Source: Glandiceps talaboti (Eukaryota > Hemichordata > Enteropneusta > Spengelidae). From it: 64,000 nt of DNA. The notes beneath the pieces were generated by a model. That model worked only from the letters and a program-made list of their open reading frames with translations. It was not told the origin of the DNA and searched no databases. Positions 25,550 through 42,639 of the stretch are shown here, in pieces. Each line of letters opens with the position of its first letter. The stretch's first letter is position 1. The stretch covers positions 8,741,776 to 8,805,775 of the forward strand of contig NC_135568.1 in assembly GCF_964340395.1 (NCBI RefSeq), read 5' to 3'. Both the position numbers and the translations under genes were made by a program.

Positions 25550-25860
25550 TAACCCATATAATACCAAGATCACCAATGTAATAAGATTACACGTGTAATG
25601 ACAAGCTTGTTTATTCAACAACAAGATATCCATTACCATCACAAATAACGTGTGCAATAACAAGGTAACCCGTGCAATGACAAAATAACCCAACAATAAA
25701 GTTGCATTGAGGCAGGAATATATTGTAAATTATACGTAACGCTCATTACCATCACAAATAACGTATGCACTAACAAGGTAGCCCGTCCAATGACAAAATA
25801 AGCCAACAGTAAAGTTGTAATGATGTAGGACTATTTTTAATACCAAAACAAGTAACACCC
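25550..25860. repeat. Continuation of the minisatellite with a 113-bp duplication
   Basis: Decayed units of the 25031 array resume after the TTTG tract. CATTACCATCACAAATAACG occurs at 25631 and 25744, and both copies continue with AACAAGGTA and CAATGACAAAATAA. This is a higher-order 113-bp duplication. Confidence 0.75.
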
Positions 25861-28862
<3,002 letters not shown>

Positions 28863-28918
28863 CTGTAATACTCTGCTACTAATACTGAACTCTCCAGCGA
28901 GACACTTACATTCATATG

Positions 28919-28919
28919 A

Positions 28920-29000
<81 letters not shown>
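28919..29000. repeat. (TA)n microsatellite, right of MITE
   Basis: About 37 TA units. A short (GT)n tract follows at about 29024-29047. Confidence 0.97.
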
Positions 29001-29050
29001 CAAAATGTATTGTATTCATATAATGTGTGTGTGTGTGTGTGTGTGTCAAG

Positions 29051-29812
29051 AGCGGACTTGACAATTTATTTTTAAAAGTTGACATGCGACACTGGTGTTT
29101 TATTCCGCGACCCACCGATTTAGTAATATCGACAAAGTAACATGTTGCCATATCAACAAAGAGGATAAAGAAACATTCCTTTATTGTTTGATCAGACGGA
29201 ACTGATTTCTCCTTGACATTTTTAGTGGCCTTCATCGCAACAGCTGGCTAATGAGCCACTTCATTCGGTAACGAATAATGGAAACAGGTGCGAGAAAGTT
29301 AACTGTGTTGTGTTTCCAAATCATTCAAGGCGGGATCACACAAATTGCTAATAACGATGTATTTAACCTTCACGGAGATTTTATGGTCAGAATTATGGTC
29401 ATTTGTGGGGCCGAAAGTATCTGCCAAACTCATTTTGCTTGGAGTATGGGAAGTAAAATAGCAACTAACATTTAAGTACCAAGCAACAAAGAAGCTTCCG
29501 AATGAATATTTTTTTCAAAGCAAAGATCAAACAAATGTTTCTTTTAATACATGGACATACTACAAGCTCCTGCTCACTGTTGCTCTCGTGTGATATTTGA
29601 TTGGTTGCTTGCAACAACTTGTGAACAAGATGGCGGCATGCACCCTTGTTTTAGTACATGGCGTAAATATCTTTCCCCATAAACTTGGACTTTATTTTTT
29701 ATCAAAGTTGATAGGTTATAGAATACAAATTTATGCAATATCTTGAATTTGTTAAAGCATCGTCTGTCTCGGCAAAATAACGATTTCTTTTATGTACATC
29801 ACAGTTCGTAAC
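29051..29812. other. No confirmed gene
   Basis: A 65-codon ATG frame on the plus strand (29278-29475) and a 107-codon minus-strand frame running into the (TA)n array are present. Neither shows a known domain. Confidence 0.5.
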
Positions 29813-30160
29813 ACACACACACACACACGCGCGCGCGCGCACACACGCACGCACCCACCCATCCACCCACATGCATGCATACATACATACATACATACAT
29901 ACATACATACATACATACATACATACATACTTTCATACATACATACATACATACATACATACATACATACATACATACATACATACATACATACTTTCAT
30001 ACATACATACATACATACATACATACATACATACATACATACATACATACATACATAAATACATATATGTGTGTATGTGTGTATGTATGTATGTATGTAT
30101 GTATGTATGTATGTATGTATGTATGTATGTATGTATGTCTGTGTGTCTGTCTGTCCATGT
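29813..30160. repeat. Facing (ATAC)n and (GTAT)n arrays
   Basis: (AC/GC)n at 29813-29850 leads into (ATAC)n at 29876-30057 with two CTTTCATAC interruptions. The repeat then flips strand around 30060-30075 and continues as (GTAT)n to about 30138, ending in GTCT variants. The two halves are reverse complements. Confidence 0.97.
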
Positions 30161-31923
30161 CTCTATCGAGTTACATATGGGCCCAGGATGCACAAAACAG
30201 TATCAACTTTAGATTACTACCATTATACAGAGTCTTCTTTCAACAATGTGTTTAGTGCCAGTGATTTGTCCGTTAATATGGAGATATATATCCGAAATAC
30301 AAGACAAGTTTACCATTGGGCTAAAGAAGATCCAAAGTTAGCCTTCGAAAGGTCAACAATGTTATTTCAAAAGTAATAAAGACAAAACAAGATTTAAATG
30401 TAACAGCATAAACGACGTGCTCTCGCGCAATGCATTTTGGAACCGGAAAATCGACTATTGATACCAACGTGAAGTTAATACGAATATTGTTGTGGGACAA
30501 ATTATCAACAACTCGATCTAGCAGTGATAGGTTTTAGCTAACAACTTACCGATTGTTTATGCCCCTTAACAGGATCACACTGGAATGATAAGGATATAGT
30601 TCAATTAATATCCTAAGCACAATTCAAGGCTTTGAAATAAGTGAAACTGACACGTCGTCCGTAATAGTTTTAGGTACTACATCTACTAAGTACTATCACA
30701 TGAATACATATCACTGATGACCTAGCCCTAGACGTGCCAACGCTCTCCATGTGCAATCCTTGTTAAACCGACTGACGGTATCCCCGACTACTGATTAGTT
30801 AATATTAAGATAAATTTGGAATTTCCAAGTCGGTCTCTCAGTCCAATTAATCCTTGTGCCTTATTTATTCAATGAGTTGTTCGCCTGAGTGATCTTGGAG
30901 CTAGACACACAATTAATGAGTATCCTCTAGGAAATTATGATGGACACAATCAACTTGGTTGCTTAGATACAATTTATATATATATATTTTTCTCCCCGTG
31001 TCAATATTATGTGCAATTTAGTGAGGTAATGGTACCCAGTCTTTCTAAACGTATATGCGTATGGTTTGGCATTGCCCTTGCCTTTTGCTCCTATTACAGT
31101 CAATGTCGTTAATATGCATCGCCGAAACTATATTTATTTTCCACTACAAGGTAGGTAGATAAAGAAAACTGTTCAGGCACGCTTGCTTAATTATAACATG
31201 AAAACCAAATACCAGTAATTTCAACATATTGTTGACTCTCACTGTTATTTCTCAGTAGTAGCTATGTTACGATTGTTCATATTTTATATTGAGCTGTATT
31301 ATTTCAGTTGTAACAACGTGTCACCATTACTTACATTTTGTTTCCATTTGCAATGAGTTGCTATGTCTGAAGTGTTGCCCTTATATCTGGTCATATCGTG
31401 ACATCAAAGATAAAAGTATTTATCATACAATTTTGATGATGTCAGCAAAATTGATGTCAGGTGTTTACAGTGCAGTGTCCTCTAATGGACACAATCAAAC
31501 ACCTTCTGGACATGATCCTACGCATTTCGATGTCAAGCAAATTCTCTAGTACAACCACTAAAATCAAACTGTATGGGTTTAGAGTAGCTTGCAGTTTTAC
31601 AGGGGTGCATTGCCAATACTTGGAACATCCATTGCAAGAAATGCCAACTGAACATGCCAGCAACTAGCAGGTGATGTCCTCGTCCTAACCTCTCACCTTT
31701 GTTAACAAGCTTGGTATTTGTCATGTCAAGTGGGCTTGCTGATGTTACATAGCTTGGCCGTCTGAGACATTTGATAACAACAATGAACACGTTTCCCCCA
31801 GTAGGCAGACGACTTGCACTTTACAATTCAAGCCAGTAAACTTGAAACACGATGTAATCTGGCTGACAAAAATCAACTAATATTGCTAAATTCCATCACC
31901 AGGCTCCACAAATCTTATAAAAC
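30161..31923. other. No gene seen
   Basis: AT-rich. Short overlapping ORFs near 31289-31790 on both strands have no recognised product. Confidence 0.5.
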
Positions 31924-32095
31924 ATCATTGCATTTCATTGTCTTGCATAGATATCTTACTAACATCGCGACATTTTATCGTCTGGCTCAACAAAGTTTTT
32001 ACTTAGATTGCGACATTTTATCGTCTAACTCAAGAATGGTTTTAATAACATTACAACATTTCATCGTTTGACTAGGGAAAAGTTGAATTCAGTAA
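31924..32095. repeat. 43-bp tandem repeat, four diverged units
   Basis: GCGACATTTTATCGTCTGGC at 31967, GCGACATTTTATCGTCTAAC at 32010 and ACAACATTTCATCGTTTGAC at 32053 are 43 bp apart. A weaker unit, TTGCATTTCATTGTCTTGCA, precedes them. Confidence 0.85.
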
Positions 32096-35000
32096 CAGTT
32101 CTCCCTGTCATCGTCTTTATTTGATATAAGCATGCAGAAACCAATAGGAAACTGAGCGTTCTAAAATGTATATTATGATAGCAAGATTTCAATTTCTTGC
32201 TACATTTTTCCTAACTGAAATGAAATATTTAAGCGTACTGCAACTAGCTAACGCCAATGCTTTGATGCCCGCATGCTTAGAGGTGTGTTAGAACACTACA
32301 TTTAGACAAAATGTTGCAAAAAACTGTATTTATCAAATCTTATCAAGTGTAACATGTACAATTTCTTACTGGTTTCTGCAAGGCTGTATCAAACAGAGTC
32401 TGTAAACGGTAACCTGCAAGCTCTGTACTGACATTGCTCAATTTCATGGGCTTGATTTACTCAACATAAAATCAATCTTTAAAATTGCTACATTTTCTAT
32501 GTGTACGATACTATTATGTTAGCAGATAGCTACACTAATTAGGGCACTGTTTGTTTGTGATGTCGGAATACTCACTGAAGTGTACACATTGTTACTCAAG
32601 CAAATACAATGTAGCCGTGTTGGTAAGCTTTTAGTCGCGCCAGACGATGACATGTGGCAATAGAAGTAAAGTGAGAACATTTTGGCGCATAGACTACGTT
32701 GTTTCAGGTTTTCTGGCTTCAAATGTTTCATTGAGCAAACACGAGCCTGATCAGCGACTTTCTCCGTGTACAGTTTCGAACGCAACATTTCAGTCAAACC
32801 AACTAGAAAATTTGGTCAACATCTCAGGTTACTTAATTATATCCTTTATCATAGCAATTCCCCATCGGCTGTATCTGGGGGAAAACTTTGGATTGTATCT
32901 GTTCAGTATTTTTTTTACCTCATCCAGAAGTCACAAGATCCGTGCTGATATGATGTGTTCAATATGAGTTGGGTATCTTCAGCGCTGTAAACGTACGTAC
33001 GTTGAATACTTGGAGCTTCTAGTATTTACCCCTATATCGATCGGATATCTCATTTTACCGATTTCGGCCTTAAGATAAAGATTATTTTCCAACTAAAAGC
33101 TTTGCTATTTACATTCTATTGCCCTGACCGTTTTTAAAAGACGGGGCTGTGTGATTGAGACGCACTACTCACCAGCCTTCAAATAGCACATATACCGTAT
33201 TGCAGGTATAGAGTAGAGAGACCTTTGCACTCTTCATATATCCATTTGTTACTAACATAGGATGCATTTCAATGTTTCCTGTTTGTGTCATAACCTGTCA
33301 ACAGGATCATACTATGGGAACATATAAGTATGGTTTTTTAGACGTTCTACGATTTGCCAAATTCTGACTTTGCACATATCGGATGACATGACGACAGTCT
33401 TTGGAGAAAATACAATGACATCAAATACTGCAGTAAACGTCAATGAGTGAATGGAACACTGTCTCACTTTCAAAGCACTAATTTGATATAAAGCTACATC
33501 ATTATTTGAGATGTGTATACATGAAATACCTCGATAAGTTTGATGGAAATGCTTTTATTTCCTAAAGGGTAAACACCTCAGAGTATAATCTTTCTGACAA
33601 GTGCATTCATTGTTTCCCTTTACTGTACTTGGTTTAATAAAGGCTTTAGATGAACTTGATCCGAGTTCATTTTCATGTATCATACGTTGCTATGGTGACC
33701 AAAGACGCTTGATATCCATTGCATTTTAATGTAAATCACAGGGACGAGTGCATCAGTAAAATTGGCTTAAAAGACGGAAGTAATGACAATACTTATTTGG
33801 AATAAACGTCACACAGGATAGGTATCAATTTACTTTGTATAGTTACCCTTGAAGTAATGTACATGTCGCTTATTTGTAGACAAACAGGACAGAAAAATGG
33901 CTCGAATTACAGCCCACTTCATGTTAGTGTTGACTGGCAGATAAGACAGCGAGATCGCAATTTCTTGCTACATTTTGTCTAAATGAAACAAAACATTTAA
34001 ATATACTATAACTAGACTTAGATATTCGGGCGCCAATGTTTCGATGTCTGCATAGCGGCACGTTTTTTTTCATTTCATTCGGAAAAAATATCTCGCGAAA
34101 CTATTCATTCAATCTTGCTATCTTAAAGTGTAGCATGTGCAGTTCATATTTCTTCGTGTGGTTGTATCAAGCAGAACCAATGAACACTAATGTCAAACTC
34201 ATTACCTGCATGCAACGTAATTTTCATAACTGGTGAAGCATTTTAAATCACGTTGTTGTTTTAATTTGGCGATTAATAAGAGCGATCACATCGATGGTTT
34301 GAATAAGAAAAATAAAAAATTACATTTATGGAAAAGTTTTAGAACATAAACAATCCTGCATGAGTACAATTTGCTACTAAAAATGGCCATATGGAGAAAT
34401 ACGGTCAGCATTCTAGATCTCGATCTTTAAGACAAATTCATCTTGATTGCCTAGGGATATATTGTAAAGTGGTATTGCAACTCTGCTGTTACAAACACCA
34501 CAAACCCCGTCAAAGATAACATCCAAATGCTTAGAGCTTAGCTAGCCGTACCTTAAGCCATGACCCACTGTCGATGGGAGTATAGTCTGTCTGTTGTTTT
34601 CTTAAAGAGGTTGACGAATGTAATATTTAACAATGAGTGAAAGTGCAGTCGATTCTATGACACTCGTTAAATCCGCCATCTTAATTGTTGCATTGTGGGA
34701 TTGGACATTTTGACTGTTGCACTGTGGGAAACAGGAATCCAGAACTAATGTAAACAATCTGTCATATTCATTTTAACCACAAATAATGAAGTCATAGTTA
34801 CCCAGACCCTTGTGAGAAAGCCTTCCGTCAGATCAACTCTGACTAGGTATTACTGTAACTATGAACAAACTCAGTTTGCATTGCAAAGTTACATCGTAAA
34901 CGTTATATTTATCACAGTTTTTCAACAGATAACTTAGATTCAACTTAAAACGTTCCATTTCCGCACAAAATCGATTATTATGTGTCATTACGTATTTTAT

Positions 35001-35654
35001 TTACCAAATTCAGATCTGGTAAACGGAGGAAATATCTCGAAATATCAAGAAAAATTAATTCATTAATTTGACAGACTTGACTGATAGATGGTCGTCGTAA
35101 GATCTTTACAAAAATCCATTTTTAGTTATTTTTTTGTAATATTATTTCAAATTCAAATTTAGTAAGCCATCGAAGAGAAGGGAAACTCAAAATTTAGGAC
35201 AAGAAAAAAATGGATTTTTTATGTGGATATATTTGGCTGATTGATGAGCATCATAAAAAACAATTTGTATGCATTTTCATAATAATAACTAAAATACATG
35301 AACCTACCCAGTTGCAAATGGAGATGGGTATAGGATTATTCATTGGCTCAATATATCGTATGGTTTAGGTACATTGTAATCCCTTCTTTCTGAATAACAA
35401 AGTTACATTCATTTAAATTGGATCCATTTATTTCATAAATGACACTTATGACAATCGTGGTTTGATTCATGTGCATACCGTCAAATTGTGGAATCTGTGA
35501 CCGCATTCTTTGTCTTGTACCGAATGTAACCATAGATGGATGATATCGACCAAACAATAACTCAACAGAGTTACTGTAATCGCATATATCTATGCCAAAA
35601 ATAGCGACACAATGCCCTTTATACTTCCTCATCTTCCTGGGGAGCATACAATCC
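32096..35654. other. No gene seen
   Basis: AT-rich. A weak two-copy repeat around TGTTGCA(T/C)TGTGGGA lies near 34688-34730. Only chance-length ORFs. Confidence 0.5.
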
Positions 35655-35885
35655 ATTACTAACTCTGTAAGTGCATTGGATTAAAGTTTTGCAACCTTCA
35701 TCCTACCAGGTCCCCAATTATGAAGCTTGGTTGAGTCACATGACAAGCGTTACTCGGTTCAAATCTTGCCTTAGGACTTTAGCCACTCAGAAACACATGA
35801 CAGCAGCGAGGCTCCAACCTACAACCTGCGGATTCCAAGTCGGCGCCTCTAGCATGTACCTGTAACCTTTAACCTGATCATCTGT
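35655..35885 (-). mobile_element. tRNA-derived SINE, eroded
   Basis: On the minus strand, GGCGCCGACTTGGAATCCGC followed by GGTTGTAGGTTGGAGCC resembles the anticodon-to-T arm of a tRNA-Leu or tRNA-Ser; the B box lies at 35819-35810. The A box is degenerate (about 35875-35855). The body has CAAGATTTGAACCG and GGGACCTGGTAGGATG, then a tail like TTGCAAAACTTTAATCCAAT, a layout seen in widespread invertebrate SINEs. The 64-codon plus-strand frame across it is not a gene. Confidence 0.7.
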
Positions 35886-38800
35886 AACTTTAGTTTGCTT
35901 CCAGAGATTGTAACATTGAGACATGTATGTAAGAAGTGTTTTATGCGTACAAAAATGTCCTATCTGTTGATTTTTATCAAACTGATTTAAAGTCCAAAGG
36001 AATTTTTAAGGGTATGTACAAACGAAGGGTCTACGAGGGTCACCTGTTAACGATAAATATGCCTCGTGGTCATGATGAACGCACTTGATTGTGAAATCAC
36101 TTGTCAGTGCGAAGTAGTTTTGTACTTAGTTTTTGGATTCGTCAAAATGTTTTACCAATCTGAGATATTTAATCACACGATACGAATTATTTGCAAATAG
36201 AGTACATTGTAGGATTAGACAGACCGTTTGAGTGAATGCAGTACCCATAATGCGCAGTTAAACTCAAACTAAACTAAAAGTGATGTACTGCCAGAAGATA
36301 AACAGTAAATTTCAAAATAGTATTCGCATAGTTGCGTCACAAGGGAAAGTGCATCTCAATAACCCTACATACCAACATGGCCATATAACTATTAGAGTTA
36401 TTGCCCCTCCCCATCCACTGGTTTAGTAGGGATGTGAATGGCTGACCAAGTTGATAAATTAGTCAAATTTTAGATCAAAACACCTACTAGATGATCCCAT
36501 TTTAGACCAGCTTCCCCAAATCTATACCACATTTTAAATCAACACCCGAAATGTATACCCCATGGCGGCACGTCCCTGTCACGCCATTACAGTGAGTGTC
36601 ACCTAATCCCTTGGAGTTATAACCCCTTCCTCGTCAAAAAGTGCACCTCGCGGTAGGCATTTGACACTGTAGACTATTGATTACATGTCAACCATAATAC
36701 GCGATGTGATATTTCAAGATATGAACAATTGATTACCAATCAATCATAACACTTATAAATTATTCATATGATTTGTGAACATGTTGGCCACTGGTCACTT
36801 GTCAGCAATCCGCAGTCATTTGAATGGCATATCGGAATTGCTTTAGTTGTCAGGCCATGAGTTTTTAGACATACGGTGGTTGAAAATGTCGGCCACTTGT
36901 GTATATAATATATGGTCAAGTGAAGTCTGTTACAATATGTCATCCATGGTCGTTCAGCCATACTCTATGTGTGAAAGTGTGGGACACTTGTCACTTAACA
37001 ATGTTCACTGTTCACATGTGATATACTTCAGGAAATGTTCCGACGTACGACTTGTCAAACATGGGCGCTCAGCTGTATGATTCGTGTTGAATCGTAGAAG
37101 ACACTCCTGATCACCTGCCACTGATGAAACGTCAACCATGTGATTGATGAGTCTTTACACGACTCGTTACATCATCTGTCGGCTGATAATTTCGACAGTC
37201 TTAGATAGCATAAGAACACTTTGGGCACGTCCACTTTATACGTCATCAGCTTTCACATAGAGACTCGCAACCAATGAAAGTTGATAGTTAGTAAGGTGAC
37301 CCGACCTGTGATATTAACGGCGTGTAGCGTGTGACTGGCTCCTTCAGTCTGTCTCCAAACCACGCAGTTGATGTGATGTTCCGTGTTTGTTTTTCCTCGG
37401 CACTGAAATGCAGATAATATTTTAACGATGGGAAATGGCAATAACTAAAACAGATAAAAGATTATTCGTAGACTTGAAATAAAGTCATTACACCAATAAT
37501 ATTACTCTCTCCTCGCGTTGCCTTACTTTATATTCAAAAAACTATCATAAAGTAATTGCATCATGGATGTATTAGTTAGCCGTAATTCGGCACCCATGTT
37601 TATATATAAATCGTCCACTATACATATGCATTCCCATTGCCATCTTTCAAGACATGCATTCAGAGTGGATCTTGTATTACTGCTCGGCATGTGCACAGTG
37701 ACATTTATACACATATCGGCATCATTACATTATTAAAAACTGCCGGCTAGTATTTTAGACTTGATTTATAGTGTAAATAGAGATTCCTCTAAGACTAAGA
37801 GTAACTCTACCGGGGCGGCGAAAAGATGAAATTATATATTAAACATTCTCTGAATATACATTTATTAATACAAACCATACCTATTGCTTATACAGTCTCA
37901 ATTGTTTGTTGACTTTAAGACCAGCGGTCATCTAATGAGCATGTCGAGATTAAGTGTTTTTTTATTTGTTAACAAACAGATGTGTCAAGTCGCGATCATC
38001 ATGCAAACCATTACCTATTCCAAATTCCGACCACCGCGTTTAATTTGCTTTATATTTGCATGAGGTCAAAGTTCACGGGAGGGGAGTCTTTCGTAAATCA
38101 TGCCAATTTCTTCAGACTCAGAGTGGGAATCAGACGAATGCTGCGCTTTGAATTCATTCGTATGTGTCAATTGAAAGTTGCAAAGCTAGCTGTCACGTAA
38201 AAAGTATAAATCTGGCCAAGGAATTACTTTGTTGTAATCGTAAAAACGTGAACGACTAGATAGCCTGTCATCAGCACACATAAAAGCTCACGTGGAGGAA
38301 GAGATAAAGTATTACCATAAGTATGTCATTATACACCATCTTGCAATATAAATATAACTCGTCTATCGTTAAATAACTGTCAAGAGTCTTGTAAGTATTA
38401 TTATCGTTAAGGTACTTTAAAACTAGTCTTCACGGATGATGGAATAAAGGATTATGGGTACACGAGATGCTATTTCACAACCTATATATCCTATGGTTTG
38501 TGTTGTAGCTATCAATCTCTCCTTGTTGTCATGACGACATCTAAATAGTATCTTCTTAAAAGTAATTTTGAAGATTATTTGACACAACAAAGGCGTGACA
38601 AGCGTGTTTGTTTTTGTGTGTAATGTAGTTCTAACTATAGTGAATACTTCGTACAGTTAGATGACCTTACAACATCCTCCTGGTTTTACGAGCTCGTAAG
38701 ATAATCATTGAAAATGAAGTGAATTCAGAACGACGTCGGCTTAATGGTTTCTGGCATACACTCACGACCAAAGGATGTGAAAGGGTCGACTTTGTATTGA

Positions 38801-41800
38801 TACTCGCTGAAACGGATTACAGGATGAATACAGCAGAATGAGTGTGTAGACAGCAACTTAAGTAAATATATGTGTTGTTCTCAGGTTACTGTATATGTAA
38901 TACACTTTTTGTTCGGCTTTCATCAACATCGAGAGGTATAGACCCATATATAAAATTTGTCAGCCTGTCCTATTCATCATGCGTAGTTAGAGGGTCTAAT
39001 TAACAGAGGATGAATAGTTAGGGGTTCTTAGCCAACCCAGTTGTAAGATATGGTACATGTAGTCAAGTATATGTAACGCGCAGCTAGGGGTTCTTTAAAC
39101 ACATAGCATGCATTTGAAGAGTATGATGAGCCCGCAACACGCTGTTAAATAGACTGAATTTTATGTAAGCCAATTCCGCCTTAATCAATAAAGAACATAC
39201 TTAAAAGAAGTGAGAAACGGCCTAAATTGTGTAGTCATTATCGGTATAGGGCCAATCTGTTTATTCCTTTCACATCCATTATCATATCAGCGACCATCAA
39301 CAAATCGTTTCTTACATCAAAAGCGTTGAATAAAAGTCCCTTTCTTACAAAGTGACACGACATTTCGTATCTAGTATGAAGAGAAAATGTCTCAATTTCT
39401 AGACAACTTTTGCTATTAGCTATGCTGCCAATTACGTTTGGACATCTGTAACCCGATAAATAACCTTTACCCTGAGTACATTAAGGCGTTTGTAATCGAA
39501 CAACAGGCTTGATCGCTTCAAATATAGTAGCTTCATTTAGACTGCAGGCAAAATGTAACTAAATGATATAGCAGTCAATTAGTGGATGTCTGTTTGACAT
39601 GAAAAGAATCCACAGTTCGTTAAACCTTCGTATTGTTTTACGATCTCTAAGCAGACGACATTTGAGTAAACTATAGCACTGACATGTTATTTATTGAAAA
39701 TGACGTCACTAACCTTAGTCTAAGATCACTAAATTGTGGAATGGAGCCAAATAGTATAGTATAGTATCGCAAATCAGGAGACTAATTCACAAGATGTCTT
39801 CTCGTATCAACCATCCAAATAATTGCTTTTAAGTTGCGATTTTTCAATCTTTCAATTTCTATTTTATTTTTTTAATGCATATTACAAAAAGTGAGACAAA
39901 TTGGCATTGAAGTCACTTTTTGGAAGTGGTGGAATTTTCAGAGGGAAAGTCAATTTATCTGTACTATTTTTAGTATCAACTTCGTGGACTTACTCTTTAA
40001 AGTGAAAACATATCTTGTGTTTGCAATAAGTAAGGTTTATAGCCTAAGAAACGATACGTTCTTTACAGAACGTATATCGTTTATGATGATAGCTTTTCAT
40101 TATGGCTTTAAGGTGCTGTATTTTCTCTTTTTCGTGTTAATATTAATCTTAATTTATTAAAAATCTCCCGTTGATTATCTTTATATCACTTACTGCTAAA
40201 GCTATTTTATTGATTTACACAATATTATTGCTCTTCAGACACTCAGAATACAAACCAGCCTTAATGAAGAAAACCTTAGCAAGTTTTCAATTTGGTCTTA
40301 TGTGTACAAGTCTTGCTAACCCCATCTTATGCCAGAGTTCAGCAAGAGGTTTCAGCAAGAGGCACTGACAGAATACATAATAACAAGAACGTGAATAGAC
40401 TTGATCTGTGAAACTAACGAACATAACGCGTTTGTTCACCTTTTCACATCAAACCGTACCATTTGATTCACTTTGTGTTATTTTGTTTGATAAACCACTT
40501 TACCCCGTCAACGTATTAATAAAGACTATTTGCTAGCCGTTTTAGGCTTTTATCGTTTAATGTAATGTTTGCACTCCATCTATTGTGAGATTAACGTTTC
40601 GCTTTTAGTATATACCAAGGGATGAGAACTTAGTTTAGTTGTTTCTATATTAGATTCAACCAATGTGTTAATGTGACGTTTTGCTTGAATATTAGGACTT
40701 AAATCCCAAACTTTAATTATACTCACGTTTCTGGATTGTGGAAAGAGGGCCTTTGGCTGTCGAGGGAAAATAAACGTTTGCAGCAAAATGTCGATACTAA
40801 TAACTGAAATCCCTATAGATGTTCTTATTAATGAAGAATGACGTCAGTTCATACATGTATGGAAATATAAACTCATATTACATCATACTGTGAACTATTT
40901 ATGAATATTATAGAGATGGGATACAAGTTATTCACTGAGTTAGAAAGCTATTAAAGCTCAGCAATGGGCTACCATAGACAAAATTGCTCCGGGTATGGGT
41001 CACACAGATTTTAGAAATACAACTTACAGTTGTTGGTTATTACTTTACTCCATATTTAGAGTGATTCTTAATTCAGTACAGATCCTGTCCATATACGCAT
41101 AGCCATTCGTTGACTCGTTCCCGGGCTATTTTTTTCAAACAAATTAAAACAGTCCGAGTCTGTTTGCAGATTTGTCATTTTTGTCTTTTTTTCTGATGGA
41201 TCTGTGTGAACTTTTCGACGTCATATGTTACTGCTATTTGAGTAGAACTAGTTGCTTGGGAGTTCCTTTTAACACCGTTACCTTGTAATAGATTCGTTGA
41301 AGGGAAGTATGTTCCGCGGTCGTTGCCATGCAAATAATCGCTTGTCAGGCCAGTTTTACATAGTTTTCACAGATACTAATACAATCTACTTGTCTGCCAG
41401 GTGCCTTGACTGGGTGACATTTCAAAGCTCATCTGAACTTAATTCCTACAATTAAGCTTAGTAATATTGCTCAGTAATTACGTTATATCGCTTAATAGCA
41501 TCATACTTCATCAATTGCAGAATAGAGTAAAATAAAAATATTAGATGGAAACTTAATTTGCATTATAGATGTTTTGAAAAGAAGGTCAGTTGTGAAGAAA
41601 CTTGATATGAATTCTCAAAAAAAAGTTACTGGTAGGATTTTTGTTTCCGAAATTAAATAAAACGTCAGGTTATTTGAAAAAAGCAGAAAAATGGGATCAA
41701 TTATTCTGACGAAACATTCATTGTGTGAAACCAATGCCTTCGTAAAGCTTGGGACAACCTGATGTTATCGTGACTCAGAACATATATATATCTTTTTTTT

Positions 41801-42639
41801 TTGTATTAACCTATTGTGTGATAAAGAGTATCGGCATGATACAAGAATGATTTAGTAGTTTGCGACAAGCATACCTTTGATAAATTATTGAAAATTGATA
41901 AAAGCAGAAATATCAAATAAAAAACACGTTTTAGAAAAATGATCAAGAGCACCTCAATATTCTAAAGCGTAGTCTCATAATGCGGTGTGTCGATAGCAAT
42001 ATCTATTTCCACCGGTACAATTAAACACATTTGCATAGTTATATGAGTTTACTCAGTGGATTGATCTGTAAAACTAACACTTAATATTTTTCGTTCATTT
42101 TTATGATCACAAAATGCACTCGTCGCCACTCCTTTGGCACTCTTTGTGGTGTTATAGTTTGAAATTTATTGAGTTTCTGTGGTAAATATGATTTCACTAT
42201 ACCAATTTGGTACTTTTCCCCCTGGCTCGGAAATAAAAGAGTACACGGAGAGAGAGACATGCAGCTGGTTGATTATTGACGCTTTCTAGCTGAAGGCTGA
42301 GAAACATATCAATTTCATTGCTAAATTGGCAAACTGGGCTTGTTGATTTCAGTCTATCTAATTTCAGCAAACGATCCCAAACCACGGGTAAAAACCACAA
42401 AATATCGATGACAAAGAAATGATTGGCATTTTCTGTACAAATACCAATTTAGATGTATCCGTTACTGTAACAGGATGAGGTCACTTCCTATTCAAAAGTC
42501 TACGTTCACACATGCATTGCATTGATGTGCGTTCAGTTTGAGATTCAAATTTCATTTAGCTAAATTTTGAATTTCGCACACGTGTAGGTCCAAATATACT
42601 TGATTAGCTTACGTCAGTCCAAACATGTTATATGAAGCC
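35886..42639. other. No gene seen; weak repeats and one hairpin
   Basis: AT-rich. A degenerate block near 36780-37080 has several related GTCGGCCACTTGT-like motifs. A short hairpin with arms ATACGTTCT and AGAACGTAT around TTAC lies near 40054-40075. Perfect CRE palindromes lie at 39701 and 40839. Confidence 0.5.

Noticed and set aside
29875-30255. 126-codon ORF
   Set aside because: Encoded mostly by (ATAC)n and (GTAT)n arrays.
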